NCBI RefSeq assembly: GCF_016808095.1 | Contig: NC_068976.1 | Span: forward strand, 21,546,371-21,610,370 | Reading direction: 5' to 3' | Length of the DNA: 64,000 bases | From: Vigna angularis | Lineage: Eukaryota > Streptophyta > Magnoliopsida > Fabales > Fabaceae | Shown here: positions 1 to 11,600 of the stretch, piece by piece | Layout of the letters: each line of letters starts with the position of its first letter | How positions within the stretch are numbered: position 1 is the stretch's first letter | Translations under genes and position numbers: made by a program | The notes under the pieces: model-generated | The model's database searches: none | What the model was told of the DNA's origin: nothing | Seen by the model: the letters and a program-made list of their open reading frames with translations, nothing else

Positions 1-84
1 GCACTTACATCGACTAATTCTAATATAATTTTTAATGCTTTTATTTTCACATTAAATACTTTAATGGCATTACATGAATTGCAG

Positions 85-1548
85 ATTGTTTGCCACAGTT
101 GATCCTAGAGTAAGAAGTGCAGTTCTTCCGTCGGGGTAATTTTACCATTTTTTTCTAATCTCAGCTGCAGTACCCTCCATTTTGTACATTGGCTAGTAGT
201 GTTGAATACATATGCTTAACTATCCTAAATTCTTAATTTTTTCTTTCAGAAAGAAAGTGCTTTTCAGTGACACAGTAGGATTCATATCTGACTTGCCTGT
301 ACAGGTAACGTCGAAACATGAGCAAATTGTCGTATCAGCCCTGATTATTTTTGTCAATAATATTCTTCGACACTCTTCTGTGACAATATTCTAATTTAAC
401 CTTTTTTCTCCTTTAATTTTTGTAGTTGGTGGAAGCATTTCATGCAACTCTAGAAGAAGTGGTGGAAGCAGACCTGCTTGTGGTATGATTTTCAATTCCT
501 TTTAGTTTCTTGAGAACAGAAGTGGTATTAAGCGTGTTTTGCAACTCGTCTGATTTTATTTCTGATACCAGTCTCAAAATTTCACAAATCTCTTCTTTTA
601 TCCCTTAAATAAACAAATAGGAGAAAAAGAAAAGGCAAACATTAAAAATGAACGGTAATAAAAAGATGGTGATTGCATTAAAGATTTTCATATTATGAGT
701 TCTTTTTCTACAAGTATCGCTGATATTCATATTCATGGACTGTTACTTTCTGTACAGTGAATGAGTGTGCATTTAAGACTCGTTTTTTGTCTTTATAGTA
801 ACTATTGCTCTGAAAATTACAAAAGCAAACTATTTAGAATTTAGTCTTTTATTTAGTAATTGACAAGTCAACTGTTAAATTTATTGTTCCTTGAAGCATG
901 TTGTAGATTCAAGTGCTCCCAATCTTGATGAGCATCGCACAACAGTGTTACAAGTTCTTCGACAAATAGGAGTGTCAGAAGAGAAGCTTCGGAATATGAT
1001 TGAAGTTTGGAACAAGGTGATACAAGTATATAACTCGTCTACTCATTTACCAAATTGCAAGAAACAACTGTTGACTTTATATCTCTTTTCACTCAATCTC
1101 TGAAAATGTTCAGATTGATATGGAAGAAGAATGCATGGACGTTGATGAATATGTTGTTGATGAAGATGAAGAAGGCGTCGAGGTAGAAGATGATGTGAAA
1201 TCTGAATTATTAGCAGAAAATGAAGGCATGAAGGAGGTTGGTTTTGAGGCCATGGAAGAAAAAGAATATTCTGATGGTTGGTTATATGATGATGATGATG
1301 ATTTGGGCGATGAAGGGGACCGACAAAATCAGTCCATTGAAAAGCACAGTGGTCTGGACAAAGAATCTGGTCCACATGTGAAAACATCTGCTATCACAGG
1401 AGTTGGGTTGCAAGAATTGCTCGAATTAATAGATCAGAAACTTTGTGTTCAGAACAATAAGGGTGCACAGGTGGTTGGAAGAAGCATCTATGAACGAAAA
1501 TGGAGGCCTTCCCACAATCAGGAGTCTGGCATAGCAGTGGAACAGTAG
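85..1548 (+). CDS. HflX-type GTP-binding protein, 3' part (5' exons outside window)
   Basis: This is the C-terminal half of an HflX/GTPBP6-family GTPase. The family binds ribosomes, and plant members are predicted to act in chloroplasts or mitochondria. Exons by splice site and frame are 85-135, 250-304, 426-482, 897-1016 and 1114-1548 (stop TAG); every junction keeps the frame. The first exon reads LFATVDPRVRSAVLPSG (switch I region). The next carries the G3 motif DTVGFI followed by SDLPVQ, then LVEAFHATLEEVVEADLLV. G4 (NKID) is split across the last intron (VWNK then ID), and G5 is TSA near 1387. Between G4 and G5 lies an acidic insert of about 90 residues rich in D and E. The P-loop and N-terminal domain lie upstream of the window. 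Family assignment is firm; the exact ortholog (perhaps the At3g49725 type) and the organelle are inferred. Confidence 0.9.
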
Positions 1549-1701
1549 ATAGGATTCTGTACTGTCTTTCCTTGCTTCCTTCCCATGTCCAAGTTTGATC
1601 ATCAAAAACTAGTGAATTGTGATCGAGGGACACAATATTGCCTCTACAATCCAGATGCTGCTCATGCCACAATCTTCCATTAATTTAGCACTTCAAATTT
1701 C

Positions 1702-1707
1702 AATAAA
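1702..1707 (+). promoter_or_regulatory. putative polyadenylation signal of the HflX-type gene
   Basis: AATAAA lies 154 bases after the TAG stop, followed by a TG-rich stretch (TTGATGTAATG). It fits a plant near-upstream element. No transcript end can be seen from DNA alone. Confidence 0.4.
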
Positions 1708-2124
1708 GTTGATGTAATGAGTTACACAAGTTATACACTTCCTGCCAAAAAGGAAAAATAGGTCCATTGGTGTATAATTGAAGTAATAATAGCAGAATAG
1801 TGGTACACAATTAACCATAGTTTCATTCATTTTTTGAAAGGATTGTTACACTGCAATTTTGTATACACAACAGAATCACTGATGTAAACGTCATTGCTTA
1901 TCACCTTTCGATTAGCTCGATGTCATTTATCTCTGTTTAAAATTCAATTATATTATATTTGATTACGCAATAATAGCAAAGAATGATGGAACAAAAAAAA
2001 AAACTGATATATCATTAAAGATTTTTTCATGAAATTAACTGTGATATATATCCTGCAAATTCTGGTATATAAGAGGAATTGACTCTACAAAACACAATGC
2101 AATTAAAATATAAAATGAAAAATG
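1708..2124. other. intergenic, 3' flank of HflX-type gene
   Basis: This is AT-rich DNA between the HflX-type gene and the tRNA gene. No coding potential, repeat structure or RNA gene was recognised. Confidence 0.5.
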
Positions 2125-2129
2125 AAAAA
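2125..2129 (-). terminator. RNA polymerase III terminator of tRNA-Glu
   Basis: On the minus strand a run of five T residues lies three bases past the discriminator base, as expected for Pol III termination. Confidence 0.75.
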
Positions 2130-2131
2130 TT

Positions 2132-2203
2132 TTCCGTTGCCGGGAATCGAACCCGGGTCTCCTGGGTGAAAGCCAGATATCCTAACCGCTGGACGACAAC
2201 GGA
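2132..2203 (-). tRNA. tRNA-Glu (anticodon UUC)
   Basis: Read on the minus strand, the 72 bases fold as a tRNA. The acceptor arms TCCGTTG and CAACGGA pair completely, with discriminator A. The anticodon loop CTTTCAC gives anticodon TTC (Glu). The T arm CCGGGTTCGATTCCCGG holds a perfect B box (GGTTCGATTCC), and the D arm contains the A box. There is no intron. The length of 72 matches tRNA-Glu. No CCA is encoded, as expected for a nuclear gene. The minus-strand upstream DNA contains a CAA motif (GACAAAC), common at plant tRNA start sites. Confidence 0.97.
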
Positions 2204-2559
2204 TTTTTTATTAAAGTTTGTCCATTAATTTATTTGACCAAGCTGACTATCTTTCAGGATAAATTAAATTTTTTGATAATAAAAATCAATACTAGAGTGA
2301 ATTTGATATTCATTAATTGACACTAAAATATCCTATTATGATAAAGAACTATATATTAATATAAAGTATAACCTCCCAATTTAATGCCTTATTATTTAAA
2401 TTTACTACTAACCTAGTAGGATTAGTAGTATAACTAGGTATATGAACACGTTATCAGCAGCATATCAAGATAGAATTACTTTTAAAATTAAATGAAAATA
2501 TAAGAAACTACACTTAAGCAAATCAGTACGTAGTGAAATTCATATATACGAAATAAAAT

Positions 2560-2800
2560 TTATAATAATTTTAAACTTCATAAAGCACATAAAAGATAAT
2601 TTTAAACTCTAGAAAAGCACAGAAAAAATAATTTTAAAATTTAGAAAGCACACTAATAATTAATTTTAAACTTCAGAAAGCACACAAAAATAATTTTAAA
2701 CTTCAAAAAACACATAATAAAATAATTTTAAAATTCACAAAGCACACAAAAAATAATAATTCCATACTTTAGAAAGCACACCAGAAAGAACTTAATCTTC
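2560..2800. repeat. degenerate minisatellite downstream of U1
   Basis: About seven imperfect tandem copies of a 30-40 bp AT-rich unit, with core AATAATTTTAAACTTCAGAA followed by AGCACAC. It fills most of the gap between the tRNA and U1 genes. No function is evident. Confidence 0.7.
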
Positions 2801-2916
2801 CAGAAAAGTCTTACACTTAGTGAGAGCAGACAAAAAAATTAATTTGAAAACTTGTAAACTAAACTGGGTGTAAAGAAGAAACGGTATCATAAGCAAAAAA
2901 TTTCAAACTGCACTGG

Positions 2917-3076
2917 AAGGGGCCGCGCGGACGCAGGCCCCCACTGCCACAAATTATGACGTAGGCTCTGCCACTTGGGCAGACCTTAGACAGGCACCCT
3001 TCCTAAGTGCAATGGAAGTCACATGTCTAGGCCATAGACCTTCTTGATCATCCATTGACCCCGTCCAGGTAAGTAT
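2917..3076 (-). ncRNA. U1: U1 spliceosomal snRNA gene
   Basis: On the minus strand the RNA starts ATACTTACCTG, the U1 5' end that base-pairs with 5' splice sites. It continues with GACGGGGTCAATGG, then GATCAAGAAGGTCTATGGCC, and CCATTGCACTTAGGAAGGGT (stem-loop II). CCAAGTGGCAGAGCCTACGT leads into the Sm site ATAATTTGTGG (2947-2957), followed by a GC-rich terminal stem-loop ending GCGCGGCCCC. Order and length (about 160 nt) match plant U1. An intact Sm site and 5' end argue for a working copy. The 3' end is approximate; AGTTTGAAA just downstream resembles the plant snRNA 3' box. Confidence 0.95.
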
Positions 3077-3100
3077 GTTGCTACATACCATATGCCTTTG

Positions 3101-3108
3101 TTTTATAA
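3101..3108 (-). promoter_or_regulatory. TATA box of the U1 snRNA gene
   Basis: The minus strand reads TTATAAAA, 25-32 bases upstream of the U1 start. It pairs with the upstream sequence element at 3141-3151. Confidence 0.85.
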
Positions 3109-3140
3109 CCCATCAGTGCCACAACTCCAATAGAACTTAT

Positions 3141-3151
3141 CGATGTGGGAT
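3141..3151 (-). promoter_or_regulatory. upstream sequence element (USE) of the U1 snRNA gene
   Basis: The minus strand reads ATCCCACATCG, an exact match to the plant snRNA USE consensus RTCCCACATCG. The gap to the TATA box is 32 bp. In plants a longer spacing (about 33-34 bp) specifies Pol II and a shorter one (about 23-24 bp) Pol III, so this promoter fits Pol II, as expected for U1. Confidence 0.9.
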
Positions 3152-5620
3152 ATCTTTCTTCTCACTTGCAAACTGAGGAAGGAACACTCTAGTCATAAAA
3201 CAACATTAACACGAAACTAGAAGTATGCCATATTAAGAGGCATAGCCAGAATGAGGTTCAAAGTGTGAACTCCATAACTTCTGCTTCACCCTGTACTGAG
3301 AAAACCTGAAGAAATTAACTTGAGCTTTACATAAATTGAATTAGCACAAAACTGATAGTGAGAAGCTGAATAACACCCTTAAAAGTTTTCTGCCTTAGCA
3401 ATTGTATTACCAGCCAAAATCAAACAGCACTTTAGCAATCATATCAGAATAGTTAAACTTTTCATTTCATTCTTTTACATCTGATGCATCAAAAAGTTTT
3501 CATTTAGCATACATAACATGAAGAATACGAACTCAATTCTAGATTACTATTGAAGCCCAAAGAGAGACTGAAAGAAACAACTTGGGAGGAATTAAAAAAC
3601 TAATCATCGGTGAATAGTTATTGTGTAATTCATTATGTTGGTCAGTAGTTATTTCCTTTTCTTCTTTCAAACTTTTATGCTCTGTAATAAAATGTGCATT
3701 GGTACAAAACTTTACGCTGTGTAAACTATTTGGTGATATATGGCCAATAAGATAAACTCAGAAAGTGCTTATGTACACAAGAAGATGAGGCAAGGAGACA
3801 GAATTTGACCCTGACATGATCATCTATGTGGAGTAAACTCTTTACACAGTTGACAGTTCTGAGATATAGAAAAATATACCATAATTAAACACCTTATTAT
3901 TAAACGAATCCACATATAGATAACCAGTATGAAGGACCACTACACTGTCATATGCCTTGAACATGTCTAATTTTTTCATTTGGAACGTGTATAAATTGAT
4001 GGCCATAGATTCTAGCCTACCCTTATTTTTTCTATGTAATGGAAACATATGAATGTTACCAGTGTGTTATCTGCAATAAGACTGTTATGAACGAAAGCAC
4101 TAAATGTCTCTTTCACCTCAGAAAGGGGGGACTTTTTTAGTCTATTTGCTATATACACCGTGGCTAGGTTTAAGAAATATTGCACAAGATAATTGGTCGA
4201 AATTCCTTTGTATGTATTGCCTTACTGACTTACGGGATTAATGCACTGAGGGTTTTGTTAACAGGGCTTGGATCTCCTTCTTCATTCAAAATTTGGTTGT
4301 CATTTGAATAACTACAGTTTCACAGAACCAGTGATGAAGGAGATGCATTTGCTTCCTCTATCTAAATTATTTTTATGAAAAGTAGGAGAAAAGATGCTTC
4401 AGCATCCTAATTCATTTTGTTTCCGACTTCACGAACCACAGTATCTTAAAATAGTGGATCAGAAGATGTGTGAAAAGTCGATAAATAACTTGAAAGTGAA
4501 GAAGCCATGGCCTCCTCTAGACTATCTTGGATTCAGACAATTATCTTCCTTTGATTTCTGACATGTTTTCCTATGGAAAAGCTTGGTGTTATTATCTCTT
4601 GTACTTGGCCAACCCATTACCTTGTGCCTAGAACATTTCTTCTGTCTCACTGTTCCTGAGCATCATTTATACAGTGAGAATGTAGTCTGAAAATGAAGAA
4701 CAACAAATCTTTTGTTTACACACAATGAATAACAAGCTTACACATTGACCATGATATTTCGTATCAATGATTACTTCTCAAATATTTTACAACAAATTGA
4801 ATATTATTTACGTCGAGTGATGGAGAGAGGAATCAAGTTACTGGACATTTCATAACTTCTTCTGAAGTGATAGAAGTTATTATTAAATAAATCAATTCCT
4901 GAACTGTTATATTCTATAAAAATTAAACAATGCTCCATGGCACTTATCTAGTTTGACATGTCATGTGAAATTAAAAATGTAGACAAATTTGTGCAGTGTG
5001 ATATGTCTGCAAAAACCTGGATTACTTAATTCTTCTCATATTCATCGAGAGAAATTGACAATTAAATTTATAAAAATGAACAGGATTTGGCTTCTGATGT
5101 TAGCTGATAATACACACACAGGATTAAAAATTGATGAGAAAAAAAAGTGGTGCAAGTGTCTCCGACTTGGAATAACTGCAAGAAGAGGAAAATGAAAAGT
5201 AGGCAAATGGCAGGGCCATGTAAATATATTTAGCTAATTAGTGCCGGTGTTCCCATGGCTTAAGGAATTTATATCCCGTGTAGAAGAAAAATTTGCAAAT
5301 GCATTCGCTTATGAAATTTACACTGCCGCTCCTTTCAACCAGAGCCTGCAACCTACTAAGAATTTACATTTCTCACCCTCAACCCCCACACAAGGTACAT
5401 ATAGGGAAAAAATGGAAAGTGAAATCAAAGAGGAAAAGATGAAGAAGAAAACCAAGAGGAATTACAAATCACAATCAATCCCTATTCTCTCTCCTACTAT
5501 GCCAAACCCCAGCTTCCCTCGTCGTTTATATTAGATGGAAGCCAAATGAAATTGATCAGTGTGGTCTTGCTCTAATCCCAACCAAAATGATGAAAAACAT
5601 CTCATTTACAGGTTGTCGTG
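3152..5620. other. intergenic, U1 promoter to PRAF 3' end
   Basis: No convincing gene is present. Short open frames here (for example 5241-5534 on +) have no recognisable domain. The part nearest 5621 is probably the 3' UTR of the minus-strand PRAF/RLD gene, but no clear poly(A) signal decides its end. Confidence 0.4.
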
Positions 5621-8600
5621 TCAATGAGCCAGGTCCTCACTCCCAACACCGACAGAAGACTTGTCAATCATGAGCACATTGTACTGTTCATATACTCTTG
5701 CACGATTCTCAGCCCACCATTGCTCTGCTTGCTTCTCACTGAACCTCTTCCGACTACATTCACCAATGTTAAGGATAAAAATCAGGTTATAAAATTGCTA
5801 ATCGTGAAATGCAGTACAGTTATCTGGTTTGTCCCACCAATACCAACTACAGACATTATAGCGGAAAGTAAATCAGAGAAAATATGTAATTGATCACAGG
5901 TATATGCAATTAAATTACCATTAGAATGAAAATGTCACTGACGTATGAATAATGCTCGTCAAGGCTTTTAACACCATGTATATTGTATCCTACTTTTTCT
6001 TCTATAAAAGTATATCATATTTAACATTAACAAATTTCTCACGTTTAAGTTATGTAAAACGTAAAATGGCGGGAAAACAACGTCTAAAAAACATTGCATA
6101 CCTGAAGCGAACTCTCTTAAGCTCTATTTTACCTCCTGGAAGGGAGGTGAGCGTAATATAAACACCAGGTTCATCTTGCTCAACCCATTCACTTTCACTA
6201 CGGGATTCACAGTCTTTTGTTCTGCTCCCATTTCTATTTGTTGAATCAGACTGGCTCATTTTATTGTGACCTGCACTTCGGTTACTAACAGTGCCTGATC
6301 CATTTGAAAGTAACTGGTTGTTTGATGCAGTTAATTCTGCCTCTGGACTTAATGCTTGAATATTTAATCGGTCAATGGAAGCATAGTTAACATCATTGGA
6401 ACAAGGATTAGAACCAAAAGAAGAAGCAAGAGACGGTGATTTCACACTCCTAGCAGGTCCTACAGGTAGCCTCTCAGCCATGTCCTTCAACTGCTCAGGA
6501 AAAAAAAGAAATAAATGTTGGATCAATTAGCCTTGCTATCATACATCCAGTGCAAATCTAGAACAGAGCTATAGAAGCTTAAAGATTTTAAGAGATCCGC
6601 TATGTTGGGGCATAAAATTGATTCAGGCTTGACTGTAACTCTGCAAATGTAACATTTCATGGCTTTACACTTTTATTTTCCGGTCAGCGATGAGAGCATA
6701 TTTATTCCCTTATTTAACCTTTAATGTAAAGATTCTTTTTTCGCTTTCTTCATGATTAAGTTTTTTGCGGTAATAGTCTAGTTAGTAATTTAAGAGATTA
6801 AAGTTTCAACCTGAGCAGTGAGTGACTTTATTACTTCCTTTGCTGCTTTGCATTTGGCAGTTTCTTCCCCAGCAATTGCTATTGCATCTTTTAGCTGTTT
6901 AGTTGTTCTTTCCAGCTCAACTTCTTGAAGTTGGGCCTTCCGAGTCAGGTTTTCCACCTACAGAGGAAAAAATTTATAAGGCACAAACAGACAACCAAGT
7001 GATTAAACATCTTTGATGGAAGTTTAGAAAAGTAAATGGGAGAAAGGAATGTGGAAAGAATCAGTTCAAGCCCACCAAAGTATGTTATAGAGATGGGGTA
7101 TCCTCTATATCAAACAGTCAACCACTTATGAAAGAATAATACTAGATAGGTGAAAAGAAGCTCTCTGTAATTCCAAAACACAAATGGGAAAGAAAGAAAG
7201 AAAAAAAAACAGTGTAAAACAATCTACTAATACTAACTGTTAACCTTTCTATGAGATAGAAGTATCACAAACCCTGACTACCTTCAACAGTGAATTGTCA
7301 CATGTTCTGCATTGGAATAATACATTAAAACTTATATGGAAATGTTTCATATCTAACACACGGAAATTTTATGATCTCCTGGATCTCAAATTGCAATTTA
7401 TCTCTAGATCATTATAATAAAATACAGAAAGTAATTGGGCAACTCACTGACTTGAATTGAATAAGAATCTTTTTACATGTGTCCGGCCATAATACTATAA
7501 TATCATAATAGCATGTAAATTCATTCTTGTCTTCATTGTCACACATGTCTAGCTCATTTCATCGGACAAATTCACAAAAATTAGAATAAAAGCAAATGAC
7601 TAGTTTTAATACAAATACAGAGCCACTGGAATCCATTTTGTCAGAATTATATTACATTTACAGCAAGAAAGTGAATACTGACAGTGAGTGCATAAAGTAA
7701 GATACCTGTGATCTTAATTTAATAACCTCCTGACTGAGGCTATCGTTAGTCCTCTTAGCATCATCCACAACTATCTTTGGTGATGTAAGACCTCCTAGCG
7801 TTGGGGTCGGTGTAGTTGAACGAGGTGGACTAGGTCGTCTAGATATCGGGGATGTTGCTCGGGAAACAATTCTAGATCCAGGAACAGAAGCTGAGAAAAA
7901 TTTCTTTGATGATCCAAAAACAGGATTGAAAGATTTAGAAATATTCAATGCTCCCCATTGTGAACCCCCATTTGGAACAGGCGAGACACGACTGCTGTTG
8001 AATTCCAATTTCTTGTTTTTCTTTGAAGATCTGCTTTCCACTTGTTTGAAGGATTCAATTGAAGAAAACCTGGCAAGCTGATTTCGAGATCTAGAATCTA
8101 ATTTGTCATCCTTATCAATTAACTCCAGAGATCCATTATTGACACTTCCTCTTCTGCTCACAGAAGAATGAGACGAAGAATCAGTTTCTACTGTTTTCCT
8201 AAGTTTGTTAAAACAATTATCACAGACACGATAAGGTTTGTTCGGGTTTGGTGCCATTGAAGCCTTAAGAGACTTCTTACTGCTACATGAATGGCAAAAA
8301 ACAAGTCCACAATTATAACAATTGTGGCGTTTTCTTTTGAAATTAAATGGCATTCGACAGCCAGAACACATAGACTGGTCAATACCAGAAACCCACTTAT
8401 GCAGACATATAGCTGCAGTGAAATTAGTTCCACAAGCAATACTTTTGACATCTTTGTCCTTCAGAGCTTCTACTAATGTTGGGGAATTTCTATCATCTGT
8501 ATCCCCATGGCCTAAACGGCCATTTGCACCCTTTCCCCATGTGTAAACTTCAGTCCTTGAAGTTAAAACTGCAACGTGATATGCACCACAAGCTATCTCC

Positions 8601-11600
8601 TCCACAAAACTTTTTGACAATTTCCCTTCAACACGAATTGGTAGCTTCCCATCAGCCTGAGGATTGCCTAATTGGCCATAGACAGGACTGCCCATTGTAT
8701 AGACATGGCCAGAGGTGGTAAGTGCAACAGTGAGACTATGTCCACAAGCAACTTGGCAAAAATTGTGTTCAATGAGCGCAACACAGGTAGGGACAAGTTT
8801 TTCTTCCTTACTACCATGCCCAAGTCGACCTTTGTCTCCATCACCCCAAGTAAACAGCTTCCCTGAAGAGCAGTTGCTGGAACTTGAATTTCCAACCATG
8901 ACTTCCACAACTGCAGCTGTGTGCCAAACACCACACGCAGCCCGCACAGTACGAAGACCCTTGAGGGATTCTACTTCCCTTGGTAATGAAACACTTTTTC
9001 GGTCTCCATGACCCAAAGCACCAAATGTTCCATCACCAAAAGTAAATAATTGACCAGCAGATGTCACAACAGCAGTGTGCCATGGTCCACAGGAAATATA
9101 TGAAACATGTATGCCTTCCAAGGGACCATTTACTCTCTTTGGTACCCAGTGGCTCACTTGATTTCCATGTCCAAGAAGGCCATAATTGTATGCACCATTA
9201 CCCCACGTGTAAAGATCACCAGAAAGTGTCACAGCACATGTGTGATATTCCCCACAAGCTACAAGTTCAATATTTGTATTGCTTAGAGCATCAATAAGCT
9301 TTGGATGGAGCACATCAGAGTCAACACCATGCCCAAGTCTGCCACCTGATTCCTCCCCCCACGAGAAAATTTCACCTTGTTTGGTCACTAGGGCCGCATG
9401 CCGTCCACCACAAGCAATATTCTGCACATCAAGAACTACAGCAGACTCCAAAGCTTTTGGAAATAGAGAATCCATTTTCACACCCGAACAACTCCCAACT
9501 CGATGATTCCCACCACCCAGAACACCATCACCTGTGCCTTCCCCCCAAATGAAAACATCCCCTAGAGCATCACCATCATCATGACCAGAACCTTGGCTAG
9601 ATGTGCTAACGGCACTTGATAGACTAACTCTAAAAGCATCCATCCCCATTGTCTTCATGTGACCATGCATACTGTCTGATCCTCCAGACGACACAGAATG
9701 TACTGAAGCACTGGCAGAATCTGGAGGATAGAAAGCCTTTTGAGGGACGGCATATAAAACCACATCCAATGCTTTATCCAAACCATTCTTAGGGGGACTC
9801 TCGTATGGGCTATGAAGGCGAAGGTGATCCCCACTATCCTGAATAGAACAAAGAAATATTCTATAAATAAACAATTTCAACTGCCATTGAGAGGGTCAGA
9901 AAAGAGAAAGGACATAAACAATATGTTAACACCTTTTTCAGGCTTTCGTTACTGCCAAAGGGAGAATTTAACGGAGAACTTCTTCTTGTGTAGGTTCGAG
10001 GACTATTAGCCTCAGATGGAATACCTTCACTTCTTGACTCTGTTCTCCACTTCCGGTGATGGCTACGGGAAATCAATGCTTTCAAACCACTGAACCAGAC
10101 TTCAGCTTCATCTTTATCCTTGCATATCTAGTAGAAAATAATCAAACCATCAGACTGTTATATAAAATTTATTGATACTGTTCACAAAATCAATAATATC
10201 TGTACAAGCAACAGGACTGCTGCAGAAAAAAAATCCAAATGGGAGAGAAATGAAGAAACTCATACCAAGTCCAGTGACCTATCATTGTAGATAAGAGAGA
10301 ATGACTGGTATTCTTTCTCAGGTCGTGGATATCTTTGAAAGATAGGCTGAAAAGAGTAGGGCCATCTTTTATCAATCATAACAGAGAACCTTATCACTTG
10401 AAAAGAATTCACGGTAGACGCTGAAAGTCAAAAAGGCATGAGTAATGTCTTTGGATTTAAATGCCAACTTATTAGAATAGGACACTGAAACGGCAAACAT
10501 CATGTTCCTCAAAGCAAAACACAATCTAATAGTTACCCCAAACATGTATATTGTAAACTATTCATAATACTAAAGAAACAAAGCATTTTACTGTAGATGG
10601 ATAATGAAATATATCATATTTAGAAATCTTGACTTCCAGCATATGGTGGTCACTCACACTCACACCACAAGTGCATATAGATATAGGTGACAAACTGTAT
10701 TAGTCATACAAACATCAAATTGAACAGAAATATCTTATAACTGGTTATCTCAGCATGTTAAGGCACTGTTGGCTAAATCTAAAGAAGCAAAAAGATAAAA
10801 TGGTTTTTCTTGTCAATTTTGAAATCTTACTGTGCGTTGTCCAGATATAATTCTAGAGACATGACTCAGTTTAAGGTGTTTCTCTTCTTTCCCTGAGAAC
10901 CATATCAAAACAGATTCATCCTGAAAAAAAAAATAGAGGACTCAAATTTTAACTTTTGGTTACTGGAAAACATCTAAAAAAATAAATTATGAAAATAACG
11001 TAAGTAGACCACAAACAAGATTATGGGAATAACAAAACAGTCGTACATACTTAAAACCATCAAATGGCATGAAAGTAATTCTGTAAATGGTATGCACAAC
11101 CACCAAATACAAGAGTTGATATGGCATGGTGGTCAATAAGGTACCATGGATGCTTACGTTCAAACTCTAGACATGTGGATTAGAGTAATTGCTTTAACAA
11201 GATTTGGCATGTTTTCTGAAGGCCATCTTCCAATTTTTAAATGTGCCAAATATTGGCACAATGGATGTCTTAACCAGATAAAATCATTCTCATGTTGACC
11301 AGAAGTTGTATCCCACTATACACTACTAAATTTTCTCAGTAAGCCCATTTCCAAGGGTTTCAGTAAAGAAACGTCAAGTTATCATATTTTCAATATGTTG
11401 CTGAAATCCATGTTAGGCTCAATACCATAATCATTGTGACTATATCAAAATTTCATGATGTTGTTACTGCAAACCCGCTGAGAAACCTAGTCTTAAGCTA
11501 AACTAATTAATGGTGAGCAATTGATTAATCTTTCTTTAATATGTGTAATTTTTCTAGTAGAGCATGAAGTATTCGGATCTCCTAATTTTCACTATCTAAT

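Noticed and set aside
8188..9552. Several overlapping frames on both strands within the large PRAF exon
   Set aside because: All are alternative-frame shadows of the RCC1-FYVE coding exon.
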